Assembly: GCF_000372865.1 (NCBI RefSeq)
Contig: NZ_KB889965.1
Coordinates: 2,058,990 to 2,122,989, forward strand
Origin: Methylosarcina fibrata AML-C10
GTDB taxonomy: Bacteria; Pseudomonadota; Gammaproteobacteria; Methylococcales; Methylomonadaceae
DNA: 64,000 nucleotides
Reading direction: 5' to 3'
A model generated the notes under the pieces. The model ran no database searches and had not been told where the DNA came from. It worked only from the letters and a program-made list of their open reading frames with translations. The translations under genes and the position numbers were made by a program. Shown here one piece after another: positions 1 to 9,085 of this stretch. Position 1 is the first letter of the stretch. Every line of letters begins with the position of its first letter.

Positions 1-659
1 AGGGTCCGGAACAGGAGCGCGACCAGAATGGTCGGCTTCATCAGCGGCAGAGTAATCATCCGGAAACGCTGCCAGGCCGAGGCGCCATCCACGCGGGCTG
101 CGCGGATCAGATCCTCGGGGATCAGCGTCAGTCCCGCGAGCAGCAGCAACGCCATAAAAGGAGTCGTCTTCCAGATTTCGGTAAAGACAATGACGAAAAA
201 AGCCGACCAGCCTCGGCTGAACCAGGGCATGTCCAGCGACAGCAGCGCATTGACAAAGCCGGTAGCGGGATCGAAGGCGAATTTCCAGGCCAGAGCGGCC
301 ACGACCGTGATGAGCGCGTAAGGCAGCAATAGGGCCGTTCGAATCGTTCGGCGCCCCACGGCCGCCCGGTGCATCAGCAGCGCCAGGGCCAAACCCAATG
401 CCAGTTCGAACGCAACCGATAGCCCGGTGATCATCAACGTATTGGCCAGAGCGCGCCACCAGACTTCCGACGCGAGCACGCTCAGATAATTGTCCAGGCC
501 GACAAACTGCCGGCCGGCCGGAAAACGCAAATCGTAGCGAAACAGCGACAACCAGACCGAATACAGAATGGGATAAGCCGTCACCAGCAGCATCGCGGCG
601 ACGGCAGGAGCGCAAAGCAGCCAGCCGAGGCGGCGTTCGGCCGGCGTTCTACGGTTCAC
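1..659 (-). CDS. Sugar ABC transporter permease, MalF/UgpA type (3' end outside window)
   Basis: Inner-membrane permease subunit of a carbohydrate-type ABC importer. About 219 codons are visible and the C-terminus runs off the left edge. Translation gives a short basic N-terminus, a first membrane segment (about residues 12-33, rich in A/V/L), a periplasmic stretch with FVGLDNY, typical of MalF-like permeases, further membrane segments, and the start of the cytoplasmic coupling loop (DGASAWQRFRMITLPL), which docks on the ATPase. The start is GTG at 659-657 and overlaps the TGA of the binding-protein gene by 4 bp (GTGA), so the two are probably translationally coupled. The substrate cannot be read from the sequence; trehalose, maltose or glycerol-phosphate are all possible. 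Confidence 0.85.
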   Translation of the reverse strand, partial: MNRRTPAERRLGWLLCAPAVAAMLLVTAYPILYSVWLSLFRYDLRFPAGRQFVGLDNYLSVLASEVWWRALANTLMITGLSVAFELALGLALALLMHRAAVGRRTIRTALLLPYALITVVAALAWKFAFDPATGFVNALLSLDMPWFSRGWSAFFVIVFTEIWKTTPFMALLLLAGLTLIPEDLIRAARVDGASAWQRFRMITLPLMKPTILVALLFRT

Positions 660-1915
660 AGCAGTCCCTCCGAATGCAGCGCCCTTGCCACGGCCTGCCG
701 CAGCCTGATTGCGTCCGTTTCAGGATCAAGCTCGTGCAGAGGATGCAGAATGCGGCCGATCGCCAACGAAACGTCGTTATAAAGCGGCGAACGCGGCCTC
801 AAAACAGCTTCGCGCAGAGTCTCGCGCAGAATATCGGCGAAAGGGAAACGGCGGCGCACTTCGGGATCATCGTAGAGCGCATCCAGCGTCGGCGGCAGGC
901 CGCCCTTTATCGCAGCACGGATTTGATTGGGACGGGAAGCAAGGCATTCGGCCGCTTCCAGGGCAAGCTTAGGATAACGGCTATGAGCGCCGATGCCCAG
1001 ATTGATTCCGCCGAGCACGGCCTTGCCAGACCGATTCTCCTCGACGGCAGGCAGGAGGGCAAACGCCATGTGCGACGCTATCTCCGGAGCATTTCGATGG
1101 GCGCTCGGCCAGACGTAAGGATAATTGATCATGAACGTCGGGCCGCCCGTTTCAAAGGCGAGCCGGGCCTGATCTTCGCGCGCCGTATCGAGCGCAGGAT
1201 CGGCAGCCGGCGACATTGCCAGCCGTTTCATCAAAGCGAGCGTTTTCCTCGTCGGGGCAGAGTTCAAGGAAACGGCGCCGCCGCTTGCATCGAGCACCTG
1301 ACCGCCCGCCGACGCCAGCAGTGAGATGAAAAACACCGTCAATCCTTCGTAGCGCTGGCCCTGAACCTGAATGGCTCCGGCCTGTCCGAGCGCTTCGGCT
1401 TGCTCGATCAATTCGCTCCAGGTGGCGGGCGGAACGCTGACCCGGTCGCTGCGATACCAGAGCAGTTGGACGTTGCCGGTCAACGGTGCGGCCCACAAAC
1501 GATTTCGATAGTGAGCGCTTTCAACCGAGACAGGAAGGCGCCCAAGCGAGACTCTTTTTGCCGGCAATTCGGGCCAGGCTAGAATCCAGCCGGCTTCGGC
1601 AAATTCCGCGGTCCAGATAACGTCCATGCCGATGATGTCGATGTCCCGGTCCGATGCGGCCAGGCGACGCGCCACTTGTTCGCGCTGCTGATCCGCATCC
1701 GGAGGCAACGGCAGCAGTGTAATCTTGTAGCGGCCGGAGGATTGTTTCGTGCAGAATCCGGCCGCTTCGGAAAAGGCACCGGAAGGTTCGTTGAAAACGT
1801 ACCAAGACAGTGTCGGCGGTTCGTGATTTTTACCGTTTCGGCAGCCTGCGGCGGCGGCAAGCAAAATCGCAAGCAGAACGGCAACGCTGGGGCGGATCGG
1901 GGATGGAATGCGCAT
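656..1915 (-). CDS. Extracellular solute-binding lipoprotein of a sugar ABC importer
   Basis: 419 aa periplasmic binding protein (family 1, MalE/ThuE-like) that captures a sugar-like solute and delivers it to the following permease. The N-terminus is a lipoprotein signal: hydrophobic run at about residues 11-22, then lipobox AAGC with the lipidated Cys at 25. The mature region has the usual two-lobe sequence features, including a conserved segment near residues 290-305 (GKAVLGGINLGIG). The start is ATG at 1915. The gene is first in the visible operon and overlaps the permease start by 4 bp. The ligand is unknown. A sugar importer is a little unexpected in an obligate methanotroph, but such systems occur in them for compatible-solute recovery (inference). 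Confidence 0.85.
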   Translation of the reverse strand: MRIPSPIRPSVAVLLAILLAAAAGCRNGKNHEPPTLSWYVFNEPSGAFSEAAGFCTKQSSGRYKITLLPLPPDADQQREQVARRLAASDRDIDIIGMDVIWTAEFAEAGWILAWPELPAKRVSLGRLPVSVESAHYRNRLWAAPLTGNVQLLWYRSDRVSVPPATWSELIEQAEALGQAGAIQVQGQRYEGLTVFFISLLASAGGQVLDASGGAVSLNSAPTRKTLALMKRLAMSPAADPALDTAREDQARLAFETGGPTFMINYPYVWPSAHRNAPEIASHMAFALLPAVEENRSGKAVLGGINLGIGAHSRYPKLALEAAECLASRPNQIRAAIKGGLPPTLDALYDDPEVRRRFPFADILRETLREAVLRPRSPLYNDVSLAIGRILHPLHELDPETDAIRLRQAVARALHSEGLL

Positions 1916-2246
1916 GGCCCGGTTAACCTCCTTCGGCTGTGCGTGGCCCGGTCAACCCAGGCACTTTCAAGCTTGTCCGGATGTTTAACGATAACAAGGC
2001 CGGCGACCTCTGACAGAACCAATCGACGTCGTCCTATTTTAACCCAGGCCGCGCCGCCTTGACGGATCATAACACAGCGCGCTCGCCTGAAAAACAGCCC
2101 GCGGTGACGAGAATGGGACAAACCGTCGGCTTGTCAATTTTCGCCCATGCAACCGACGCAGTGGTTTCGGGCAGGTCGCCGGTCGAAAGGATCGCAGAAG
2201 CCTTGGTTTCCCCCGCCCGAATAGCGTATGGATTCCATTCCCGAGA
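1916..2246. other. Intergenic region between the ABC operon and a small hypothetical gene
   Basis: About 330 bases without a credible gene. It should hold the promoter of the ABC operon (reading left) and the 3' end of the small gene at 2247-2531. I saw no convincing -35/-10 pair, repeat or terminator hairpin here. Confidence 0.4.
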
Positions 2247-2531
2247 TTATTCCTCTATCCATTTTTCCAGCGTTTCGATAATGCTTCTGGCCTGCTCCTT
2301 GCTGGAAATGTTGAATTTGGATTTCTGGCGGTATTCGCCGTTTTGCTTCTGATAACGGCGAATCGAATATTTGTCGGGGCCGTATTCTTCCTTGGCGCGG
2401 TTCCATTCCTGATAGCGAAACATCACCGTCGCCCAGGCTCCTTTGGTCAGCACTTTTTTATCCAGTTCCTTGACCGTTTCGATGCCGCCGTCCTCATAAG
2501 CCACGGTCAATTGCTCTACATTTTCTGCCAT
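2247..2531 (-). CDS. Conserved small hypothetical protein
   Basis: 94 aa, charged, with no signal peptide or membrane segment, so probably cytoplasmic. The start ATG at 2531 has a Shine-Dalgarno AGGAA about 5 nt upstream. The protein has a predicted beta-rich first half (QLTVAYEDGGIETV, then a YGPDKYSIRRYQK strand) and a helical C-terminus ending KWIEE. I do not recognise a named family or function. It stands alone between the ABC operon and the propeller gene. Confidence 0.65.
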   Translation of the reverse strand: MAENVEQLTVAYEDGGIETVKELDKKVLTKGAWATVMFRYQEWNRAKEEYGPDKYSIRRYQKQNGEYRQKSKFNISSKEQARSIIETLEKWIEE

Positions 2532-2616
2532 AAATTTCCTGATGTTTTCTCTTCAAACGGGATTTTATCACACCGATCCGAAACGGCGCCGGTAATCGCT
2601 GGCCTCAAGGAATCGG

Positions 2617-3582
2617 CTACTTGCCGATGAACTGCCCGAAGGCGCGGCTGCCTTCGCCGGTTTTAACGGTGCCGACGGTTTTCATCGAATCCGCATCGAT
2701 GACCGAGACGTCGCCGTCGAACCAGTTGGCGACATAGACGCGCCGATCGTCGGGATGGGTGCTGATGCCCTCGGGCTTGTCGCCGACTTCGATCGAGGCG
2801 ATTTCCTTCAAGGCTTGGGTATCGATCACCGATACGGTGCCGTCGTCCTGATTGGTGACGAACAGCCTGCTGCCGTTCAGGGCCAGCGCCGCGGCATAGG
2901 GACGCGTGCCGACTTTAACGGCGGCCACGGGTTTCATGCGGCCGGCGGCAATCACGGTCACGTCGTCGCTTTGGACGTTGATTGCATAGAGACGCTCGCC
3001 CCGGGCATCGATGGCCAATCCGAACGGATGGGAGCCGACCGGCACGGTCCCCGTTACGGAGAATGAAATCAGATCGATTTTGGAAACCGAATCGCTCAGG
3101 CGATTGGCGACGTACAACCAGCGATTGTCGGGACTGACGACCAGGCCCGACGGCGACTGGCCGACGGCAATCGTCCGGATGGGCTGAAGGCTGTGCGCAT
3201 CGACCACGGTCACCGTATTCCGGTACCAATCGGCCACATAGATTTTATCTCCGTCGGGGCCTGCCGCAATGCCGAGAGAGCCGCTGCCGAGAGGAACCTT
3301 GGCGACCACCTGGCGTTTTTCGGCGTCGATCACGGCGAAGCCGTGGCCTTCAGGAACGCTGACGTAAACTCTGGCGCCGTCGGGAGACAAGGCAATGCCT
3401 GCCGGTTTGCCGGCCACAGCAATGGTTGCCACGACCTTGCCCAGAGCGGTATCGATCACCGAAACGCTATCGTCCAGTTGGTTGCTGATGTAGGCGAAAG
3501 GCGAAGCCGAGGCAAATCCGGCAGAAAAAGCTGTAGCGAAAAAGAACGCCACAGCCAACGCGTCAATACGCAGCAAGCGCAT
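2617..3582 (-). CDS. Secreted YVTN-family beta-propeller protein
   Basis: 321 aa protein with an N-terminal signal peptide (hydrophobic about residues 8-25, cleavage near FASA/SP), followed by seven repeats of about 40 residues. The repeats carry the recurring pattern SVIDT...V..I.VG..P.GIA.SPDG...YV.N, which is the YVTN-type seven-bladed propeller. Such proteins are periplasmic or extracytoplasmic; most have no assigned reaction. It starts 2 bp after the stop of the SRPBCC gene, so the two are almost certainly cotranscribed. Related propellers accompany PQQ-dependent alcohol oxidation genes in other methylotrophs, but no PQQ enzyme gene is in this window, so that link is only a possibility. 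Confidence 0.85.
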   Translation of the reverse strand: MRLLRIDALAVAFFFATAFSAGFASASPFAYISNQLDDSVSVIDTALGKVVATIAVAGKPAGIALSPDGARVYVSVPEGHGFAVIDAEKRQVVAKVPLGSGSLGIAAGPDGDKIYVADWYRNTVTVVDAHSLQPIRTIAVGQSPSGLVVSPDNRWLYVANRLSDSVSKIDLISFSVTGTVPVGSHPFGLAIDARGERLYAINVQSDDVTVIAAGRMKPVAAVKVGTRPYAAALALNGSRLFVTNQDDGTVSVIDTQALKEIASIEVGDKPEGISTHPDDRRVYVANWFDGDVSVIDADSMKTVGTVKTGEGSRAFGQFIGK

Positions 3583-3584
3583 TC

Positions 3585-4148
3585 TTATTTTTCAGCCAGA
3601 GTCTTCAGATTGGCCAAGCCCTGCTTTAAAACCGCCGTCACCGCGGTATTGGCGGCTTCCTCGTTCATTTCGGCCGGAGGATTGTTGTTCATGTAAGCCC
3701 GGTAGTAAGCCGCTTTCCAGGATACCTTGGACTTGTCGCCTTGCGGCTCCACTTCGATCGTAGCGGCGTAATTGTCGACGGGCAACACCGGCACTTTTTC
3801 CTCGGCGCCCGCATGGGTAATGGTCTTGGCCGTGCTCATTTCGGTAATCTTGTAAGAATACGACATCTTGGCTTCGTCGTATTTTTTTAATTCTTCGGTA
3901 ATGGTGCCGCCGTCGTTCAGCGTCAGAACACGGATGGCTCCTTTTTTATTGCCGTCCTGATTGGTCACGCTTTTTATTCCAGGATGCCAGGACATGTCGC
4001 CGTAATCCTTGATGATTCCCCAGACTTTTTCGGCCGGGGCATCGATGAGGATTTCTTCTTCGGCTTTTTGACGGACCGGTCCGTGGGCATAAGCCAGGGC
4101 GGAAAAGAAGAACAACAATACCGACATGCCTAAATACATTTTCTTCAT
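3585..4148 (-). CDS. Exported SRPBCC (START-like) family protein
   Basis: 187 aa. The ATG at 4148 is chosen because AGGAG lies 6 nt upstream and it opens directly into a signal peptide (MKKMYLG, hydrophobic run, cleavage after ALAYA). The frame can be extended upstream by 17 codons, but that adds no signal-like sequence. The mature part has the SRPBCC signature (EEEILIDAPAEKVWGIIKDYGD, then WHPGIKSV), a helix-grip fold that encloses a hydrophobic ligand. An exported SRPBCC protein is less usual than cytoplasmic members. It forms a two-gene operon with the propeller gene. The ligand is unknown. Confidence 0.8.
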   Translation of the reverse strand: MKKMYLGMSVLLFFFSALAYAHGPVRQKAEEEILIDAPAEKVWGIIKDYGDMSWHPGIKSVTNQDGNKKGAIRVLTLNDGGTITEELKKYDEAKMSYSYKITEMSTAKTITHAGAEEKVPVLPVDNYAATIEVEPQGDKSKVSWKAAYYRAYMNNNPPAEMNEEAANTAVTAVLKQGLANLKTLAEK

Positions 4149-4477
4149 AATGGCTCCTACGTGTGGAATATTAAAAATAAACGGCTCATTATATGACAAC
4201 TGATTGCGGCAAGCATCAGGGAATGCATCCTTCCTTTACGGCCGAAAGAGGAATGGATCCGGCAAAACTCCGAGAAAGCAGGGAACCCGGCAAGATTCCG
4301 GCTGCTTTTTCACGCTCGAAAAACCGGCGCATTGAAAGACTTTGCTTTCATTTCGCCGCTATTTCTTCCTTAATTTGCCAGCGCCGACCAGACGAAAAAA
4401 TTTCCTGCCCGGCTAAAATCACTACGGCATGAATCCGCCGCTTCAATTTAACAGGACGTCTCGGCGCAAAAACCGGC
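4149..4477. other. Intergenic region, no gene seen
   Basis: About 330 bases between the SRPBCC gene and the hydrolase gene, both on the minus strand. Small open frames here lack ribosome-binding sites and protein-like composition. It presumably carries the promoter of the SRPBCC-propeller pair. I could not place a confident promoter or terminator. Confidence 0.4.
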
Positions 4478-4978
4478 TCAGGGTAAAGTGCGCAGGAAAC
4501 GCTCGAACTCTTCCGTCAAATACGGCAGTTCGCTCAGCAACCGATGATCGGCATTCACCATGTTGAGGCGGATGCTGTGCTTCTGGCAAAACATCCATGA
4601 ATTTCCCGGCAGGACAATGTCGTCCTGCCAGCCGTGAATGACCAGAGTCCGCGCTGCGGGCGGATGAAAATCGGTCCTTGGATAGCCGGGCAGATAAAAG
4701 GCCGGAGCCAATAAAAAGAGGCCGTGCGGCTTGATCGTTTCCGACGCCACCGTCGCCACGTAGCCCCCCATACTGGAACCGATCAGAATGCATTCTCCAT
4801 AAGCCGATAAATCCATCGCCAGCAATTGCCGGATCCGCTCTTCCGGGTCGGATTGCAAGCGATAATCCGGACTTTCGAAATCATAACCGTACCGCTTTGC
4901 AACTTCGGCGAACGCCAGGGACTTTTCGCTCCAGGGGGTACTTTCTTTGCCGTGATTGTAAATGACTATTTTTTTCAT
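4478..4978 (-). CDS. Small alpha/beta hydrolase (YqiA/UPF0227-like)
   Basis: 166 aa single-domain alpha/beta hydrolase, probably a cytoplasmic esterase. Visible catalytic elements are the nucleophile elbow GSSMGG with Ser69, an acid in HGWQDD (Asp119/120), and His145 in ADHRL. The NHG near residue 8 fits an oxyanion loop. Length and motifs resemble the short YqiA-like esterases. There is no signal peptide. It is monocistronic and divergent from the yceD-fab cluster. The substrate is unknown. Confidence 0.8.
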   Translation of the reverse strand: MKKIVIYNHGKESTPWSEKSLAFAEVAKRYGYDFESPDYRLQSDPEERIRQLLAMDLSAYGECILIGSSMGGYVATVASETIKPHGLFLLAPAFYLPGYPRTDFHPPAARTLVIHGWQDDIVLPGNSWMFCQKHSIRLNMVNADHRLLSELPYLTEEFERFLRTLP

Positions 4979-5109
4979 CGAAGTTTCCCAGTTGTATTGT
5001 CAACGAGTGAACTGAATCCATATAGTAATAGCAAAAGAACCGTAAGTTCCACTTCTCCGATTATTTTCCCGAGCCGATGCTTTTCTATTGTTACACGCCT
5101 ATTAAGAGT

Positions 5110-5138
5110 TTGACGCAATGAGATTTTCCGGATAACAT
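5110..5138 (+). promoter_or_regulatory. Sigma70-type promoter of the yceD-rpmF-fab cluster
   Basis: TTGACG at 5110-5115 and TAACAT at 5133-5138 are separated by exactly 17 bp, a strong match to the sigma70 consensus. Transcription would begin near 5145, only a few bases before the yceD ATG at 5148. There is no Shine-Dalgarno sequence between them, so the mRNA may be nearly leaderless. Confidence 0.55.
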
Positions 5139-5147
5139 TGTAAAGTT

Positions 5148-5693
5148 ATGTTAGATCGATTGCCGAAATACATCGACCCCTTACACCTGGCGGACAAGCG
5201 AAGCGTGTTGAAGGGGCTGATTCCATTGGACTGTTTTGAACGTTTAGCCTCGCTGTTGCTGGACGATACCGGCAGCATCGCCGTGGATCTCAACTTCAGG
5301 CGCGAAGGCAAACTGGCGGTCATCGAAGGCAGAATCGAATCGGAGCTGCATCTGGTTTGCCAAAATTGTCTCCAGGATCTTGTCTGGCCCGTGGACAACA
5401 GGATTAAACTGGCCGTCGTCGGTTCCATCGACGAAGCCGACCGATTGCCTGGAGATTATGAGCCTTTGTTGCTTGAAGAAGAAAAAATTCTGCTTAAGGA
5501 TATCGTTGAGGACGAATTGCTCCTCATTTTGCCGCAATATCCAAAGCATCCGCACGATTGCCTTGGTCGGAGCGGTAATTTAGGCGAAACCGGTTCCGAA
5601 CCGCAAAACAGTCAACCGGATCGAGAAAACCCTTTTTCCATTTTAACCCATTTAAAACTATCGGAGACCAAAAATGGCCGTACAAAAAAGTAA
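5148..5693 (+). CDS. yceD: YceD, 23S rRNA accumulation protein (DUF177)
   Basis: 181 aa YceD-family protein, needed in other bacteria for normal 23S rRNA accumulation and co-conserved with rpmF. It shows the family features: an N-terminus opening on [14 protein letters not shown], a CQNC pair near residues 72-75, the acidic block after YEPLLLEEE, and a C-terminal [10 protein letters not shown] motif. It begins the fatty-acid cluster as in E. coli and overlaps rpmF by 20 bp. No ribosome-binding site precedes the ATG, and a promoter sits immediately upstream. Confidence 0.9.
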   Translation: MLDRLPKYIDPLHLADKRSVLKGLIPLDCFERLASLLLDDTGSIAVDLNFRREGKLAVIEGRIESELHLVCQNCLQDLVWPVDNRIKLAVVGSIDEADRLPGDYEPLLLEEEKILLKDIVEDELLLILPQYPKHPHDCLGRSGNLGETGSEPQNSQPDRENPFSILTHLKLSETKNGRTKK

Positions 5694-5856
5694 AGTATCG
5701 CGTTCAAGACGCGGTCAACGCCGTTCCCACGACGCCTTAACCGCCCGGGCGCTTGCTCAGGATCCATTGACGGGCGAAACCCATTTGCGTCATCACGTGA
5801 CTCCCGACGGTTATTTCAAAGGCCGTCAAATCGTAACCGTTGGCGAAGAAGACTAA
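5674..5856 (+). CDS. rpmF: 50S ribosomal protein L32
   Basis: 60 aa, the usual length of L32, with the diagnostic N-terminus [20 protein letters not shown]. It is a structural protein of the large ribosomal subunit. This form lacks the CxxC zinc ribbon found in some L32 proteins. Its start lies inside the end of yceD (20 bp overlap), the conserved gammaproteobacterial arrangement coupling ribosome and lipid synthesis genes. Confidence 0.97.
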   Translation: MAVQKSKVSRSRRGQRRSHDALTARALAQDPLTGETHLRHHVTPDGYFKGRQIVTVGEED

Positions 5857-6028
5857 TCGGCTTGTTCGGGTTGGCCCGGGTTGCACAGATCCGGCCGGCC
5901 ATGATGTTCCCTTTTTCAGATTATCCATTTAATCTATAGCATCATAATCGTCGGACGAAAAGAGTGTCGCACTGACCGATTCAACTCCGACTCGGTTTCT
6001 TACAACTATTTCGGAGTCATTCATCAAA

Positions 6029-7057
6029 GTGAGTTTAACAATTTCTATTGATGCCATGGGCGGGGACCATGGTCCTGAAGTGACAATACCAGCATCATTG
6101 GAGTGCCTGAAGAGCAATCCCGATTTAAAACTGATTTTGGTGGGTGACCAAGCTGTACTGACCCGGCACTTGGGTGAAAACCTGAATGCGTTCCAGGGCA
6201 GACTGACGGTCCAGCATGCCAGCCAGTGCGTGGAAATGGACGAGCCGCCGTCAAAAGCGCTGAAAAACAAAAAGGATTCGTCCATGCGGATCGCCATCAA
6301 CCTCGTTCACAACGGCGCCGCCGATGCCTGCGTCAGCGCCGGCAACACCGGCGCCTTGATGGCTACCGCCCGCTTTGTTCTGAAAATGATCCCCGGCATC
6401 GACCGCCCGGCCATTATCTCCACACTGCCTTCCATTTACGGGCACACTCACGTTCTGGATCTGGGCGCCAACGTGGACTGCACCGCCGAGCATCTGTTCC
6501 AGTTTGCGGTGATGGGGGCCGAATTGGTCAAAGCCGTCGAGAATATCCCTTCTCCCAAGGTAGGCCTGCTGAACATCGGCGAAGAAGAGATGAAAGGCAA
6601 CGAGCAAGTCAAGGCGGCGGCTAAATTAATGGAAAATTCTTCCTTGAATTATATCGGCTACGTGGAAGGCAACTCCCTGAATGCCGGCAATATTAAAGTC
6701 GATCTGATCGTAACCGACGGCTTTGTCGGCAACGTCGCGCTCAAATCCATCGAAGGCGCCGCCAAAATGATCAGCACCGCCCTGAAAGAGGCATTCGGCA
6801 AGAATTGGTTGACCAAACTGTCGGGATTGATGGCTTATCCCGTGCTTCATTCCTTCAAAAAACGCATCGATCCGCGCCTCTATAACGGCGCCAGTTTTCT
6901 TGGTCTTAGAGGGCTGGTAATCAAAAGCCATGGCGGAGCCGACATTCTGGCTTTCAAAACGGCCATTCAGCTTGCTGAAATTGAAGTCAAAAAAGATGTT
7001 ATAAAAAAAATTAGCGAACAGGTCGAAAAAACCCTGGCACAGAGAGCAAGCGCATGA
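6029..7057 (+). CDS. plsX: Phosphate acyltransferase PlsX
   Basis: 342 aa enzyme that makes acyl-phosphate from acyl-ACP for phospholipid synthesis, acting as a peripheral membrane protein. The N-terminus [18 protein letters not shown] is the PlsX hallmark, and [10 protein letters not shown] and DGFVGNV are further family motifs. The start is GTG at 6029, with GGAG about 13 nt upstream. It ends in an ATGA overlap with fabH. A 172-bp gap separates it from rpmF. Confidence 0.95.
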   Translation: MSLTISIDAMGGDHGPEVTIPASLECLKSNPDLKLILVGDQAVLTRHLGENLNAFQGRLTVQHASQCVEMDEPPSKALKNKKDSSMRIAINLVHNGAADACVSAGNTGALMATARFVLKMIPGIDRPAIISTLPSIYGHTHVLDLGANVDCTAEHLFQFAVMGAELVKAVENIPSPKVGLLNIGEEEMKGNEQVKAAAKLMENSSLNYIGYVEGNSLNAGNIKVDLIVTDGFVGNVALKSIEGAAKMISTALKEAFGKNWLTKLSGLMAYPVLHSFKKRIDPRLYNGASFLGLRGLVIKSHGGADILAFKTAIQLAEIEVKKDVIKKISEQVEKTLAQRASA

Positions 7058-8022
7058 ATCGTTATTCAAGAGTTATCGGAACCGGAGGATATCTGCCCGA
7101 AGAAATCCTCACCAATGATCAAATATCTGAAACCGTTGATACCTCCGATAGCTGGATTTACGAGCGCACCGGCATCAAAAGCCGCCGCATCGCAGGGCCC
7201 AATGAAACCGCGTCCAGCATGGCGGAAATTGCAGCGCGCCAGGCGATCGAAGCGGCTCAAATCGATCCCGAGGAAATCGATCTGATCGTCGTCGCCACCG
7301 GCACGCCCGACCGCGTGTACCCCAGTACCGGCTGCCTTCTGCAGCAGCGCCTCGGCATCAAGCAATGCATGGCTTTCGACGTTCAGGCGGCCTGTTCCGG
7401 CTCCATTTTCGCCTTGAGCATCGCCGACCAGTACGTCAAATCGGGCGCCGCGCAAAAAGTCCTGGTCATAGGCACCGAGATCTGCTCGCGCCTGGTCGAC
7501 TGGACCGACCGAACCACCTGCATCCTGTTCGGAGACGGGGCCGGAGCGGTATTGTTGGGCGCTTCGGAGGAAACCGGCATCCTGTCGACCCATATTCACT
7601 CCGACGGCGAATACGAAGATCTGCTGTACTGCCCCAACCCGCAGGCGGCCACCGAAGCCAATAAGGGCGAATCGGGATTCATCAGCATGCGGGGCAACGA
7701 AGTGTTCAAGGTGGCCGTCAACACGCTGGGACGCATTGTCGACGAAACCCTGGAAGCCAACCGCTTGGACAAGTCCGACATCGACTGGCTAGTGCCGCAC
7801 CAGGCCAATATCCGCATCATCGCGGCCACCGCCAAGAAATTGAAAATGTCGATGGAACAGGTCGTGGTCACCCTCGAAAATCAGGGCAACACGTCGTCCG
7901 CTTCGGTATTGCTCGCTTTCAACGAAGCGGTTCGCGACGGCCGCATCCGGAGAAATCAGGTGGTATTGCTTGAAGCATTCGGCGCTGGCTTCACCTGGGG
8001 CTCGGTATTGCTTAAATATTGA
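7054..8022 (+). CDS. fabH: Beta-ketoacyl-ACP synthase III
   Basis: 322 aa initiating condensing enzyme of type II fatty-acid synthesis, joining acetyl-CoA to malonyl-ACP. The Cys-His-Asn triad is visible: Cys in QAACSGS, His in VPHQAN, and Asn in ENQGNTS. The GDGAGAVLL segment is also typical. The ATG overlaps the plsX stop by 4 bp (translational coupling). The length is normal for the family. Confidence 0.97.
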   Translation: MNRYSRVIGTGGYLPEEILTNDQISETVDTSDSWIYERTGIKSRRIAGPNETASSMAEIAARQAIEAAQIDPEEIDLIVVATGTPDRVYPSTGCLLQQRLGIKQCMAFDVQAACSGSIFALSIADQYVKSGAAQKVLVIGTEICSRLVDWTDRTTCILFGDGAGAVLLGASEETGILSTHIHSDGEYEDLLYCPNPQAATEANKGESGFISMRGNEVFKVAVNTLGRIVDETLEANRLDKSDIDWLVPHQANIRIIAATAKKLKMSMEQVVVTLENQGNTSSASVLLAFNEAVRDGRIRRNQVVLLEAFGAGFTWGSVLLKY

Positions 8023-8104
8023 CATTGCCATGCACAGACGAACCGGCCCGCCATAGATCGGCGCATTTTTTGCTTATCACCCAACCCTAACGGCAAGTTT
8101 CATC

Positions 8105-9085
8105 ATGAGCGAACAAACCTATAATTTAGCCTTTGTTTTTCCAGGCCAGGGCTCTCAATCCGTCGGCATGCTGAACGATCTGGCGGCCGCCCATCCCGAA
8201 GTGAAACAGTTATTCGAGCGCGCCTCCGAGGCTCTCGACAAGAACCTGTGGACCCTGGTCGCCGAAGGCCCGGAAGACGAGCTCAATCAGACCCAGAATA
8301 CCCAGCCGGCGATGCTGGCGGCGGGCTATGCCGTCTGGCAGGTATGGTGCAAGGAAAGCCCCGTTCGCCCCGCCTGGATAGCGGGACACAGCCTTGGAGA
8401 ATACACCGCGCTGGTCTGTTCGGAAGCGATATCCTTTGAAGACGGGATCAAACTGGTCGCCGCGCGGGGCAGCCTGATGCAGGAAGCGGTCCCGCAAGGC
8501 GTAGGCGCCATGGCGGCCATTCTGGGTCTGGAAGATCATGAAGTGGTTAAACTCTGCGCCGATGCCTCGGACAATGACGAAGGACTGCCCGAGGAAACCG
8601 GCGCCGAACTGGTTTCCGCGGCAAATTTCAATTCACCCGGCCAAGTGGTCATTGCCGGCACCCGAGCCGCTGTCGAAAAGGCGGTCGCTGCGGCCAAAGA
8701 AGCCGGCGCCAAACGCGCCGTATTGCTGCCGGTCAGCGTACCCTCCCATTGCGCCTTGATGAAGCCGGCCGCCGAAGCTCTGGAGGATTACTTGCAGGGC
8801 ATCGGTATAAAAACGCCGAATACGACTCTGATCCATAACGTCGACGTCATCGCCCACAGCGCGCCCGACGTCATCCGCAGCGCTTTGGTAGCCCAACTGT
8901 ATCTGCCGGTGCGCTGGGTGGATACCGTCCGCTTCATGCACGACCAGGGCGTTACTCGCTTCGTCGAATGCGGACCCGGCAAGGTGCTGGCCGGATTGAA
9001 CAAGCGCATCGTCAAGGAAGCCGAACACATGACTCTCTTCGATTCCGAATCCATAAACAAAGTTAAGGAGCTGTTGAATGCCTAA
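8105..9085 (+). CDS. fabD: Malonyl-CoA:ACP transacylase
   Basis: 326 aa, transfers malonyl from CoA to ACP. It opens with the FVFPGQGSQ motif and carries the active-site Ser in GHSLGEYTA and His in VPSHCALM. It is slightly longer than E. coli FabD (about 309 aa) through an insertion near residues 152-165 (DASDNDEGLPEE), which is not in the active site. It is separated from fabH by 82 bp and overlaps fabG by 8 bp. Confidence 0.96.
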   Translation: MSEQTYNLAFVFPGQGSQSVGMLNDLAAAHPEVKQLFERASEALDKNLWTLVAEGPEDELNQTQNTQPAMLAAGYAVWQVWCKESPVRPAWIAGHSLGEYTALVCSEAISFEDGIKLVAARGSLMQEAVPQGVGAMAAILGLEDHEVVKLCADASDNDEGLPEETGAELVSAANFNSPGQVVIAGTRAAVEKAVAAAKEAGAKRAVLLPVSVPSHCALMKPAAEALEDYLQGIGIKTPNTTLIHNVDVIAHSAPDVIRSALVAQLYLPVRWVDTVRFMHDQGVTRFVECGPGKVLAGLNKRIVKEAEHMTLFDSESINKVKELLNA

